A stretch of DNA of 8,692 nt from Methanosaeta sp. UBA80 (lineage in GTDB: Archaea > Halobacteriota > Methanosarcinia > Methanotrichales > Methanotrichaceae). Below, in pieces: positions 1 through 6,534 of the stretch (positions within the stretch are counted from its first letter, which is position 1; each line of letters opens with the position of its first letter). The notes beneath the pieces were generated by a model. That model ran no database searches, was not told the origin of the DNA, and worked only from the letters and a program-made list of their open reading frames with translations. The stretch lies in the NCBI GenBank assembly GCA_002505805.1, contig DAWB01000031.1, positions 2,153 through 10,844 on the forward strand. Reading direction: 5' to 3'. The position numbers and the translations under genes are program-made.

Positions 1-1
1 C

Positions 2-856
2 TGCTATCTCCGTCCCAGGAGCTTTGACCTTGCCGCCCGAAAGGGGGATCTTTTCCTGCTGCTCAAGGTCCTCACCAACATAGACGGCCTTAACGAGCAG
101 ACGGCTACCGAGGTGCGCCGCCTGGCCATGCACCTCTTGGCCAGCCCCATACTGGTGGGAGAGAAGAGCCGGGATCAGTACCTGGAGCGGGGAGCGGTGT
201 ATTTCAGGTATGGCATCCCCACCCTCAGCCTGAACACACTGGCCGACTGCCTTTTGGACGATGCTCTGCCCCTGGTTTATGCTGCCCATGGAGGGCTTTA
301 TGTGCGCATCAACGGGGCCAGGATGAGGGAGATGCGCCTGGAGAGGGGCATATCCCTGGGCGCCCTGGCCTCGGAGATCGGCGTATCCCGTCGTACCATC
401 AGCAAGTACGAGGTCGAGGATATGGACACCTCCGTGGACGTGGCCCTCAAGCTGGAGGAGATCTTCCAGCAGGAGCTGATCCAGCCCGTGGACCCATTCC
501 ATGTCGGCCCATCGGTTGCGGATAAGGGGCTGGTGACGGACGATATCCTGCGGCTGCTCCTGGACATAGGCTTTGAGGTAGTTCCGACAGCCCAGGCCCC
601 CTTCAATGCCATAACCAGAAACCGGGATCTAGTGGTTCTGACCGGAGTAAGCAAATTCTCATCCGGCATGCTCAAAAGGGCCCGGCTCATGAGCAGCCTC
701 TCTGCCGTGGCCAGGGCCAAGTCGGTGGTCATTGTGGATGGGGAGACAAAGATCGAGTGCATCGAGGAGACGGCATTGATCGAGAAGAGGGAGCTGGAGG
801 AGATCGATGCCACCAGGGAGTTCGAGGATCTAGTGGCGGAGAAGCAGAACCGATGA
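2..856 (+). CDS. Archaeal HTH-type transcriptional regulator, 5' end outside the window
   Basis: The reading frame is open from the first bases, so the true start lies upstream; 284 residues are visible and probably only 25-40 are missing, since family members are about 320 residues. A GTG at 113 is internal, because the frame before it encodes the conserved segment ending LFLLLKVLTNIDGLN. The visible N-terminal part (about residues 1-95, with ASPILVGEKS and YFRYGIPTLS) precedes a Cro/C1-type helix-turn-helix at about residues 106-155 (LERGISLGALASEIGVSRRT). The C-terminal part has APFNAITRNRDLVVLTGVS, typical of the archaeal family HAMAP MF_00584. It should bind DNA in the cytoplasm; the target and ligand are unknown for the family. 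No terminator is evident after the TGA at 854. The next gene downstream is on the opposite strand, so it gives no hint of the regulon. Confidence 0.9.
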   Translation, partial: CYLRPRSFDLAARKGDLFLLLKVLTNIDGLNEQTATEVRRLAMHLLASPILVGEKSRDQYLERGAVYFRYGIPTLSLNTLADCLLDDALPLVYAAHGGLYVRINGARMREMRLERGISLGALASEIGVSRRTISKYEVEDMDTSVDVALKLEEIFQQELIQPVDPFHVGPSVADKGLVTDDILRLLLDIGFEVVPTAQAPFNAITRNRDLVVLTGVSKFSSGMLKRARLMSSLSAVARAKSVVIVDGETKIECIEETALIEKRELEEIDATREFEDLVAEKQNR

Positions 857-930
857 TAGTATCAGGCATGGGAGGCTGCCTTCATCGTTACGGAATAGTC
901 TCTTGAAAACAGTGTCCTCAGCTCAAATGT

Positions 931-1412
931 TCAATCGTTGCAGTCTTCATTCATCACCATCTTAATGGCCACCCTTCCAATCATCCGGCCAGATTCGAGA
1001 CCTTTGTCGTTATCGAATCGGTAATGAATTCCTCCGTAGAGGCGCGAGAGTGCCGCTTCATCGGCCATGGACAGGAGGCGATCTTTTTGGGCAGGGAAAT
1101 ATGCAGGCCAGGACCGTCGAAGCTGCACCGGAAAAGGTTGCATGCCCCGGGGTATAGGAAGGAAAAGGCGGCTTGCCGATAGGCGTGGAGATCTCCGGAT
1201 CGGCCAACCAAGGGCGAAGCAACAGTAATGGTATTGGTATCCCAGCAGCTTATGCCTGCATCCATGAGAGCGATGTTCAGCACCGCCAGGGTGCGTGCCG
1301 ATTCAAGCTCGTCCAGATTATGCTCGATTATGAGATCGCAGGCGATATCATTCCAATGTCCTGGTGGGGGAAAGGTTCCGGACCCAGATATGTAATGGGA
1401 AAAATGGATCAT
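931..1412 (-). pseudogene. Truncated, frameshifted vanadium haloperoxidase/PAP2-family remnant
   Basis: Three frames together spell the C-terminal catalytic half of a vanadium-dependent haloperoxidase-like protein. Frame one (1412 to about 1236) gives SGSGTFPPPGHWNDIA and ARTLAVLNIALMDAGISCWD. A short stretch in a second frame follows (YHYC). A third frame, from about 1215, gives RPWLADPEISTPIGKPPFPS, then YTPGHATFSGAAST. From about 1095 the reading returns to the second frame with SRLYGGIHYRFDNDKGLESG and ends at TGA 931. Shifts therefore lie near 1235, 1216 and 1096. The catalytic histidine region (PGH) and the SRxxGGIH vanadate/phosphate pocket remain recognisable. The motif I lysine falls at a shift. 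Roughly the N-terminal 200-250 residues of a 400-450 residue protein are missing, because 1440-1442 carries an in-frame stop and the His-rich gene occupies the DNA before it. Sequencing error could explain single shifts in homopolymers, but not the missing half. Confidence 0.8.
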
Positions 1413-1446
1413 GGACCTTTCGGCCCAGCCGCAAATCCTTTAGAAT

Positions 1447-1572
1447 CTAGTGTCCGTGGCAGCATTTATGAGGGTGGCTGTGATGCTCTGCATCGTGGAT
1501 ATGCTCGTGCTCGTGCACTTTCCCGTTGTGATCATGAGGATGGGCATGCTTATCTGTGGTATGGCAACACAT
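1447..1572 (-). CDS. Histidine-rich 41-residue metal-binding-type microprotein
   Basis: The ATG at 1572 opens 41 codons ending in TAG at 1447. Fifteen residues are His (positions 4, 9, 11, 13, 15, 20, 22, 24, 26, 30, 31, 33, 35, 39, 41) and four are Cys, as CC pairs at 2-3 and 37-38. The core alternates H-x-H (HAHPHDHN, HEHEHIHDAEHHSHPH), and there is almost no hydrophobic residue, so it should be an unfolded, soluble, cytoplasmic metal binder. The start is supported by AAGGAGGTGA (1588-1579), a near-perfect archaeal Shine-Dalgarno, with 6 nt before the ATG, and by a TATA box at about 1611-1620. His-rich short proteins and domains are known to bind Ni, Co, Zn or Cu; methanogens use much nickel, so a nickel or cobalt store or chaperone is a reasonable but unproven role. 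It is too short for many gene callers and stands upstream of a haloperoxidase remnant with no sign of joint function. Confidence 0.75.
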   Translation of the reverse strand: MCCHTTDKHAHPHDHNGKVHEHEHIHDAEHHSHPHKCCHGH

Positions 1573-1578
1573 AGGCTT

Positions 1579-1588
1579 TCACCTCCTT
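1579..1588 (-). promoter_or_regulatory. Strong Shine-Dalgarno of the His-rich gene
   Basis: On the minus strand the sequence is AAGGAGGTGA, matching the 3' end of archaeal 16S rRNA over eight or more bases, 6 nt before the ATG at 1572. It is the best ribosome binding site in the window and the main reason to trust this very short gene. Confidence 0.85.
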
Positions 1589-1602
1589 ATCAAGTTTTCT
1601 TT

Positions 1603-1628
1603 GCTAATTTAGCTATATATTCTTTACT
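1603..1628 (-). promoter_or_regulatory. TATA box and overlapping palindrome before the His-rich gene
   Basis: The minus strand reads AGTAAAGAATATATAGC, with ATATATA at about 1613-1620 and a purine-rich BRE-like segment before it. Start of transcription would fall near 1590, giving an untranslated leader of about 17 nt that just contains the Shine-Dalgarno. An 11-bp palindrome (GCTAA-A-TTAGC, 1603-1613) touches the downstream edge of the TATA box, where a repressor would block assembly of the initiation complex. The palindrome is seen; its use as an operator is inference. Confidence 0.5.
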
Positions 1629-2085
1629 AAAGACAATTTCAGAACTTAATGGTGGATTTTTCTAAGAAATAAAGTCAATTATTGTAGCAAAATAGTCGTC
1701 TCAGCTGCATAATACTTTTACTTATCTATGGACTCTAAAATAAAAAAGTAAGATGTTTTTAAATCAAGTATGAAATATTGCTGGGCATGGGATCTGAGAT
1801 CGGATGTCGGCCATTTTCTGCCGCATCATCAGATGACGGCTTTAATTGGGATTTAATCGACTGCTGATCGCTTTTTCCAGATAAGGACAGGTCGCGCATG
1901 AGGCACCAATCAGCCGGTCAGCATTGCATATTCGGCGAATAGACCTATATCAATGCATAAAAGGGCTTTTTAATCTGAGATCAATATCAATTTGGCTAGA
2001 GATAGAGCCTGCAATCCATAAGTGCTTCGTCGTCTGTAGCAATTGATATGCATGATAAATCATCCCTGAGCTAAAACGGTTTAGA
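1629..2085. other. AT-rich intergenic region without a recognisable gene
   Basis: About 460 bp between the promoter of the His-rich gene and that of the agmatine enzyme. The first 150 bp are strongly AT-rich, and the rest is mixed. I see no reading frame with protein-like composition. A 10-bp sequence, ATCTGAGATC, occurs at 1792-1801 and again at 1973-1982 in the same orientation, too short to call a repeat element. Nothing resembles a tRNA, an IS end or a CRISPR repeat. Confidence 0.5.
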
Positions 2086-2097
2086 GAAAATTTATCA
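2086..2097 (+). promoter_or_regulatory. Probable TATA box of the agmatine enzyme gene
   Basis: AAAATTTATCAA, preceded by purine-rich TTAGAG, lies about 25 nt before a predicted transcription start near 2117. The leader would be about 14 nt and would contain AGGGGAC (2120-2126) as Shine-Dalgarno for the ATG at 2131. The ATG at 2107 would lie upstream of that transcription start, which favours 2131. Confidence 0.45.
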
Positions 2098-2130
2098 ACC
2101 AAATGGATGCAGTCTTCGCAGGGGACTTGC

Positions 2131-4065
2131 ATGGCTGAAAGAATAGTGATTGTGGGATTGATTCAGACCTCACCCTCCAGTGATCCGGATCTGAATATGG
2201 AACTGGCTATGGAAAAGGTGAGATCGGCAGCAGAGAGAGGAGCACAGATCATCTGCCTGCCGGAGCTGTACCGCACCCTTTACTTTCCCCAGATGGACCA
2301 AGGGGATTTTCAGCATCTGGCGGAAACCATTCCCGGCCCTTCCACAGATGCCTTCTCCCGCCTTGCCCTGGAGCTATCCATAGTGATAATAGTTCCCATA
2401 TTCGAGAAGGACGAGGCCGGTTTCTACAACTCCCTGTCGGTGATCGATGCCGACGGCAGCATTCTCCCGGTCTATCGCAAGGTGCACATTCCCCACGATC
2501 CCCTGTTCTATGAGAAGAGCTACTTTTCTCCCGGAGAGGAGATCCGGGTTTACGATACCCGCTATGGCAAAATCGCCGGTCTGATATGCTTTGACCAGTG
2601 GTTTCCGGAGGCGGCGCGGCTGGCGGCCCTGTCCGGCGCGGAGATCATATTCTATCCCACGGCCATAGGCTGGATCATAGGCCAGGAAGAGCCGGAGGAG
2701 GGCGACTGGCATGATGCCTGGGAGACGGTGCAAAGAGGCCATGCCATTGCCAGCAGCATCTCTATAGCGGCAGTTAACCGGGTGGGGCGGGAGGATGACC
2801 TCGTCTTCTGGGGCAGCTCCTTTGTCTGCGACTGTTTCGGCAAAATCCTTGATCGAGCCAGCCGCAGCAAGGAGGAGGTGCTGGTGGTGCGGCTGGACCT
2901 GAGCAAAAACCAGGCGATTCGGGAGAGCTGGGGCTTCTTCCGCTGCCGCCGCCCAGACCTCTACTGGCCCCTAATCGAGATGGTACGGGAGAGGGAGGTG
3001 ACGGGAGGGGCAAAGGGATCTGGGGAGACCCCCCGCACCTTAGGCTATCATATGCCAGCGGAATGGGATAAGCATGAGGCCATCTGGCTGGCCTGGCCCT
3101 ACGATCTGGACAGCTTCCCGGAGATAGAGGCGGTGGAAAATGCCTATGCCGCAATGATCCGGGCCATCCATAAGAGCGAGATCGTCAACCTCCTGGTCAG
3201 GGATGAGATGATGAGAGGAGAGGTGGCAGACCGGCTCAAGAGGGATAAGGTCGATCTGGGACGGATTCACTTCCATATCCTCAGCTATGCAGATGTCTGG
3301 TTCAGGGATTATGGCCCCACCTTTGTGGTCCGGGAAGATTGCGAATCCGACGAGGGCCGACTGGCAGCGGTATCCTGGATCTTCAACGCCTGGGGAGAGA
3401 AGTATCCTGAGCTGATGGCAGACGCCGCCATACCCGATCTGATCAACCAGGACCTGAGGATCAGGCTTTTCAGGCCGGGCATAGTCTTAGAGGGCGGCTC
3501 CATTGATGTCAACGGCTGCGGAACCCTCCTGACCACAGAGCAGTGTCTGCTCCATGAAAATAGAAATCCGTCTTTAAGCCAAGAGGAGATCGAGGGCTAC
3601 CTCAGGGAATACCTGGGCGTCAGCAAGATCATCTGGCTCAAGGAGGGCATAGCCGGGGACGATACGGACGGCCATGTGGATGACATAGCCCGCTTTGTCG
3701 ATCCTTTAACAGTTCTCTGTGCCTATGAAGACGACCCAGAGGACGAGAATTACCTGCTGCTCAGGCATAACTATGAGCTTCTCTGCCGGGAGACGGACCA
3801 GGAAGGCCGCCCCCTCAAGGTGATCAAACTGCCCATGCCCGCGCCGGTAGGCAGCGAGCGCCGGCTGCCGGCCAGCTATGCCAACTTCTACATCGGCAAC
3901 GATGCCGTCCTGGTCCCGGTCTTCGGGGACAAAAACGACGGCAAAGCTTTGCAGATAATCCAAGAGGCCTTCCCGGGGAGAAAGGTGGTGGGCATCAACT
4001 GCCGGGAGATGGTGGCGGGCCTGGGAGCAGTGCACTGCGTCAGCCAGCAGCAGCCGGCAGTTTGA
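2131..4065 (+). CDS. Bifunctional N-carbamoylputrescine amidase / agmatine deiminase fusion
   Basis: This 644-residue cytoplasmic protein joins the two enzymes of the agmatine deiminase route. Residues about 3-285 are a nitrilase-superfamily N-carbamoylputrescine amidase with the Glu-Lys-Cys triad: E45 in CLPELYRT, K117 in YRKVHIPHDP, C153 in LICFDQWFPE. Residues about 301-642 are an agmatine deiminase of the PAD-like guanidino-group-modifying family: GYHMPAEWDKHEA, WFRDYGPTF (D393), LEGGSID (E454), DGHVDDIARF (H515) and GAVHCVSQQQP with the nucleophile C636. A short Gly-rich linker (about 285-300) separates them. The deiminase would turn agmatine into N-carbamoylputrescine plus ammonia, and the amidase would release putrescine, CO2 and ammonia. 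The catalytic residues of both halves are intact. The two are normally separate neighbouring genes (aguA and aguB); here the second enzyme comes first. Start 2131 fits the amidase N-terminus (ERIVIVGLIQ) and the AGGGGAC site; an ATG at 2107 is the alternative. Confidence 0.93.
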   Translation: MAERIVIVGLIQTSPSSDPDLNMELAMEKVRSAAERGAQIICLPELYRTLYFPQMDQGDFQHLAETIPGPSTDAFSRLALELSIVIIVPIFEKDEAGFYNSLSVIDADGSILPVYRKVHIPHDPLFYEKSYFSPGEEIRVYDTRYGKIAGLICFDQWFPEAARLAALSGAEIIFYPTAIGWIIGQEEPEEGDWHDAWETVQRGHAIASSISIAAVNRVGREDDLVFWGSSFVCDCFGKILDRASRSKEEVLVVRLDLSKNQAIRESWGFFRCRRPDLYWPLIEMVREREVTGGAKGSGETPRTLGYHMPAEWDKHEAIWLAWPYDLDSFPEIEAVENAYAAMIRAIHKSEIVNLLVRDEMMRGEVADRLKRDKVDLGRIHFHILSYADVWFRDYGPTFVVREDCESDEGRLAAVSWIFNAWGEKYPELMADAAIPDLINQDLRIRLFRPGIVLEGGSIDVNGCGTLLTTEQCLLHENRNPSLSQEEIEGYLREYLGVSKIIWLKEGIAGDDTDGHVDDIARFVDPLTVLCAYEDDPEDENYLLLRHNYELLCRETDQEGRPLKVIKLPMPAPVGSERRLPASYANFYIGNDAVLVPVFGDKNDGKALQIIQEAFPGRKVVGINCREMVAGLGAVHCVSQQQPAV

Positions 4066-4068
4066 GGA

Positions 4069-4100
4069 TGGAAAATAGAAAAATAGTCTTTGTTGACTAT
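4069..4100 (-). terminator. Terminator of the TPR gene, between convergent genes
   Basis: An inverted repeat, ATAGTC-TTTGTT-GACTAT (4083-4100), overlaps the stop codon of the TPR gene (4097-4099). On the minus strand it is followed by a T-rich run (TTTTTCTATTTTCC), the pattern expected of an archaeal terminator. The agmatine gene ends only 31 bp away on the other strand. Confidence 0.5.
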
Positions 4101-5299
4101 GGCTCTTGGCCACCCGTCAGCTCAGCAGCTATGGCAAAGGCAGATTCGGCTTCGCTTGTCTTTCCCTGGGCTTGAAGCAGAATTCCTTTATTGATCCAGG
4201 CTTTGACATACCTCTGGTCCAGTTGAATGGCCTGCTCAAAGCAAGGAAGTGCCTGGTCCAGCCTGCCCAACTCACCAAGAGCGCTGCCCTTGTTATTCCA
4301 AGACTGGGCTAGGCTGGGATTGAGGAAAATAGCTTCATCGCTGGCTTTTATGGCCTCCTCATATCTGCCCAGGGCCAGCAGAACCGAGCCTTTGCCGCTC
4401 CAGGCCTCAGCGTAATCGGGCTTTTGCCGGATGGCCTCATCATAGGCTGCTATTGATTCAGAATACCTGCCCGTTTGATAGAGGGCATTGCCTTTGTTAT
4501 GCCAGGCCAATTCATATTTGTTATCCAGCCGAATGGCTTCTTCATAGCACTTTATGGCTTCATCCATCCTTCCCAGAAATGCAAGTGCTACACCTTTGTT
4601 GGTCCAAGCTTCGACATAGCTGGAATTAATGCTGATGGCCTGATCATAGGCAGCTATGCCCTCTTCGAATCTTCCCATCATGTCCAGAGCCACTCCTTTA
4701 CTGTTCCAGGCCTCGGATGCAGCGGGATCCAGTCTGATGGCCTCATCATAGGCTTTGAGGCTCTCCTGGTACTTTCCGATGCCTGAGAGGAGATCCGCTT
4801 TGCCCAGCCATGCACTGGCATTGCCTGGATCTGAGCTTATGGCAGCATCATAAAGCGCCTCTATGGATCCGAATAGCTTTCCCTGATAGGCCAGAGCGAG
4901 GCTCTTACCTGCCCAGGCCAGGCCGCTTTCAGGATTGAGCCGGATGGCTTCATCGAAAGCCATTTCCGCCTCTTTATATCGACTCAGGTTGATGAGAACC
5001 AGGCCCTTGCTGCACCAAGCACCCTCAAAATCCGGATCAAGCCTTATCGCTTCATCACAGGCCTGCAAGGCTTCATCATATCGGCCCAATATATCGAGAG
5101 CGGAGCATTTGCTGTTCCAGGCCCGGGAATTGCCGGGATCCATTTCAATTGCCTCATCCAGGGCCAGAAGCGCTTGATCATATCTTCCCAGATTCTTGAG
5201 AGCCTCTCCCTGGTCGAGAAGATCTTGTGCGGTATCCTGACATTGAACCGGCAATGCCGATGCGAGAATGAAGGATAAAATGATAAGAATGAATCTCAT
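4097..5299 (-). CDS. Exported protein with eleven tetratricopeptide repeats
   Basis: The protein has 400 residues. An N-terminal signal peptide (RFILIILSFILASALPVQC, about 2-20) is followed by eleven consecutive 34-residue TPR units (one has 35) that fill the rest of the chain. Units carry the typical AWxxKGxAL helix A and GRYxEAIxAYDEAIRLDP helix B. Such arrays form a superhelix that binds other proteins; nothing identifies the partner. The signal peptide suggests it acts outside the membrane. A longer reading from an ATG at 5374 exists but adds 25 residues without export features. Start 5299 places a TATA box 28 nt upstream and gives the signal peptide at the true N-terminus. No Shine-Dalgarno precedes it, so the message is probably leaderless. 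It is divergent from the kinase gene and convergent with the agmatine gene, so it stands alone. Confidence 0.88.
   Translation of the reverse strand: MRFILIILSFILASALPVQCQDTAQDLLDQGEALKNLGRYDQALLALDEAIEMDPGNSRAWNSKCSALDILGRYDEALQACDEAIRLDPDFEGAWCSKGLVLINLSRYKEAEMAFDEAIRLNPESGLAWAGKSLALAYQGKLFGSIEALYDAAISSDPGNASAWLGKADLLSGIGKYQESLKAYDEAIRLDPAASEAWNSKGVALDMMGRFEEGIAAYDQAISINSSYVEAWTNKGVALAFLGRMDEAIKCYEEAIRLDNKYELAWHNKGNALYQTGRYSESIAAYDEAIRQKPDYAEAWSGKGSVLLALGRYEEAIKASDEAIFLNPSLAQSWNNKGSALGELGRLDQALPCFEQAIQLDQRYVKAWINKGILLQAQGKTSEAESAFAIAAELTGGQEP
4103..5239 (-). repeat. Coding tandem array of about 102-bp TPR units
   Basis: Eleven in-frame units of 102 bp (one of 105 bp) encode the TPRs. Phrases such as GCCTCATCATA (coding DEAI, YDEA) recur in the plus-strand sequence at this spacing. 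Units are similar but clearly diverged, so the array looks old rather than recently expanded. Confidence 0.7.
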
Positions 5300-5321
5300 A
5301 ATAGCAATAAATCTTTTGAAA

Positions 5322-5332
5322 GAATATATATC
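5322..5332 (-). promoter_or_regulatory. TATA box of the TPR gene, leaderless start
   Basis: The minus strand reads GATATATATTC, centred about 28 nt before the ATG at 5299. That is the archaeal distance between TATA box and transcription start, so transcription should begin at or next to the start codon. No Shine-Dalgarno is present, which agrees. Confidence 0.55.
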
Positions 5333-5489
5333 TGTCGATATAAGCTTGAGACGGGATCCTGCCGTTTCAGGCATATTGGGGATTGATTACTGGTCCTTGG
5401 GCATAGATAAGATCTCACCCCAGTAAGAGGAATTTGATTATAACAAAATCATAAATAGAGCCGCTATATGGTTTCCCAGCAAAGAAAGC

Positions 5490-5497
5490 TATATTTA
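5490..5497 (+). promoter_or_regulatory. TATA box of the kinase gene, probable leaderless start
   Basis: TATATTTA, preceded by purine-rich AAAGAAAGC, is centred 25 nt before the ATG at 5519, which suits a leaderless transcript. A weaker candidate (TTATAAC, 5437-5443) lies 28 nt before the alternative ATG at 5468, so the choice of start is not settled. Confidence 0.45.
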
Positions 5498-5518
5498 TCT
5501 GCAATACTGCATTGGATT

Positions 5519-6493
5519 ATGTCCCCAGCAAAATACGGCAGCAATTTTAAGGGTGCGCTGGTAGTCGGCGGCATCATCATCGATCTGATTGCATCTTCTG
5601 ATGAGTTCAAGGTTATCGATGGCAACATCTGCTTTCCCTTTGACACCAAGATCACATTGAAGGATCTCAAGCAGGATATTGGCGGCTCGGCGCATAACCT
5701 GGCCGCTAACCTGGCCACCCTGGGCACAAACACATATATTCTCGGATCTGTAGGCCGAGGCGATTATGGCGAAGAGGCCCTCCGAAATCTGAGAGTGCAC
5801 GGGGTGAATACAAAATATGTGACCCTCAAGGAAGGCTCTACCGGCATGTCCCTGGTCTTTCTGGTCAAAGGGGAGAAGACGGTCCTCACCAGCCGGGGGG
5901 CGAACGATCTGCTGGGAGAAGAAGACCTCAATTTGGAGGTCTTCGACAGGATCGATGCACTGATACTGACCAGCCTTAACAGCCCGGACAACGCCCGCCT
6001 TATGAGAAGAGCGGTCCAGGAGGCAAAAAGAAGAGATCTTTTCATACTGACCAATCCCAGCATGAGCATGGTCACCCACCGGCCCGAGGACCTGAAATAT
6101 GCCATGAAAAACAGCAATGCCATAATCATGAACGGCAAGGAGGCGCGCCGGATAACCGGGGAAGATGATGTGAGGTCAGCCATAAAAGGGCTGAAAAAGC
6201 TGGGAGCGGAGACCGTGATTGTCACCCTGGATGTAAAAGGATCCCTGGTTGCCGATGGAGATGAGATCTTCAGCCTGCCGGCTTACAAGGTAGATGTCCT
6301 GGACACAACCGGAGGAGGCGACAGCTACACGGCGGGATTTGTTCATGCCAGGTTCAAGGGCTATTCCGCCCAGGATGCAGTGAAATTCGCCGGAGCAGTA
6401 GCGGCGCTGAATATTATGACTCCCGGAGCAAGCACCGATCTGCCGTCCGAAAAAGATGTGATCGAATTCTTGAAGAGGGCAGAATATCTTTGA
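5519..6493 (+). CDS. PfkB/ribokinase-family sugar or nucleoside kinase
   Basis: A 324-residue cytoplasmic kinase that should move phosphate from ATP to a hydroxymethyl group of a sugar or nucleoside. It has the N-terminal PfkB signature GGSAHNLAANLATLG (from residue 55), the metal/phosphate NxxE motif (NGKEA, 205-209) and the C-terminal signature DTTGGGDSYTAGF with the anion hole and catalytic base D268. Length is normal for the family (300-330). The substrate cannot be read from the sequence: ribose, fructose phosphate and nucleosides are all used by relatives, and archaeal nucleoside kinases of this fold are known. An ATG at 5468 would add 17 residues (MVSQQRKLYLSAILHWI) that lack family similarity. 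The start at 5519 puts the first strand (GALVVGGIIIDL) at the usual place. It is divergent from the TPR gene, and a terminator follows, so it is a single-gene unit. Confidence 0.9.
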   Translation: MSPAKYGSNFKGALVVGGIIIDLIASSDEFKVIDGNICFPFDTKITLKDLKQDIGGSAHNLAANLATLGTNTYILGSVGRGDYGEEALRNLRVHGVNTKYVTLKEGSTGMSLVFLVKGEKTVLTSRGANDLLGEEDLNLEVFDRIDALILTSLNSPDNARLMRRAVQEAKRRDLFILTNPSMSMVTHRPEDLKYAMKNSNAIIMNGKEARRITGEDDVRSAIKGLKKLGAETVIVTLDVKGSLVADGDEIFSLPAYKVDVLDTTGGGDSYTAGFVHARFKGYSAQDAVKFAGAVAALNIMTPGASTDLPSEKDVIEFLKRAEYL

Positions 6494-6513
6494 GGGCTAA
6501 GCCAATTTCACAT

Positions 6514-6534
6514 AGGAGAGATCATCTCCTTTTT
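6514..6534 (+). terminator. Terminator after the kinase gene
   Basis: A perfect 6-bp stem, AGGAGA-GATCA-TCTCCT, followed directly by a T-run, lies 20 nt after the kinase stop codon. Confidence 0.65.

Noticed and set aside
981..1412. A single intact 143-residue minus-strand gene
   Set aside because: Only its first about 59 residues match the haloperoxidase family; the remainder is out-of-frame translation, and the family motifs continue in the other frames.
1173..1574. Plus-strand 133-residue frame over the haloperoxidase and His-rich region
   Set aside because: It is the antisense shadow of recognisable minus-strand coding sequence and lacks any family similarity.
1450..1665. Plus-strand 71-residue frame that looks like a membrane protein
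   Set aside because: Its Met/Val-rich hydrophobic pattern is simply the reverse complement of His codons CAT and CAC (ATG and GTG) of the His-rich gene.
1792..1982. Direct repeat ATCTGAGATC at 1792-1801 and 1973-1982
   Set aside because: Ten bases twice in 190 bp is not enough to claim a mobile element, attachment site or origin.
2374..2742. Minus-strand frames inside the agmatine enzyme gene
   Set aside because: They are antisense to a fully recognised protein, have unlikely composition and no start signals.
5300..5374. Longer start of the TPR protein at 5374
   Set aside because: It would put 25 residues before the signal peptide and place the TATA box inside the coding region.
5495..6079. 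194-residue minus-strand frame under the kinase gene
   Set aside because: It is antisense to the PfkB kinase with intact motifs; its composition is that of a shadow frame.
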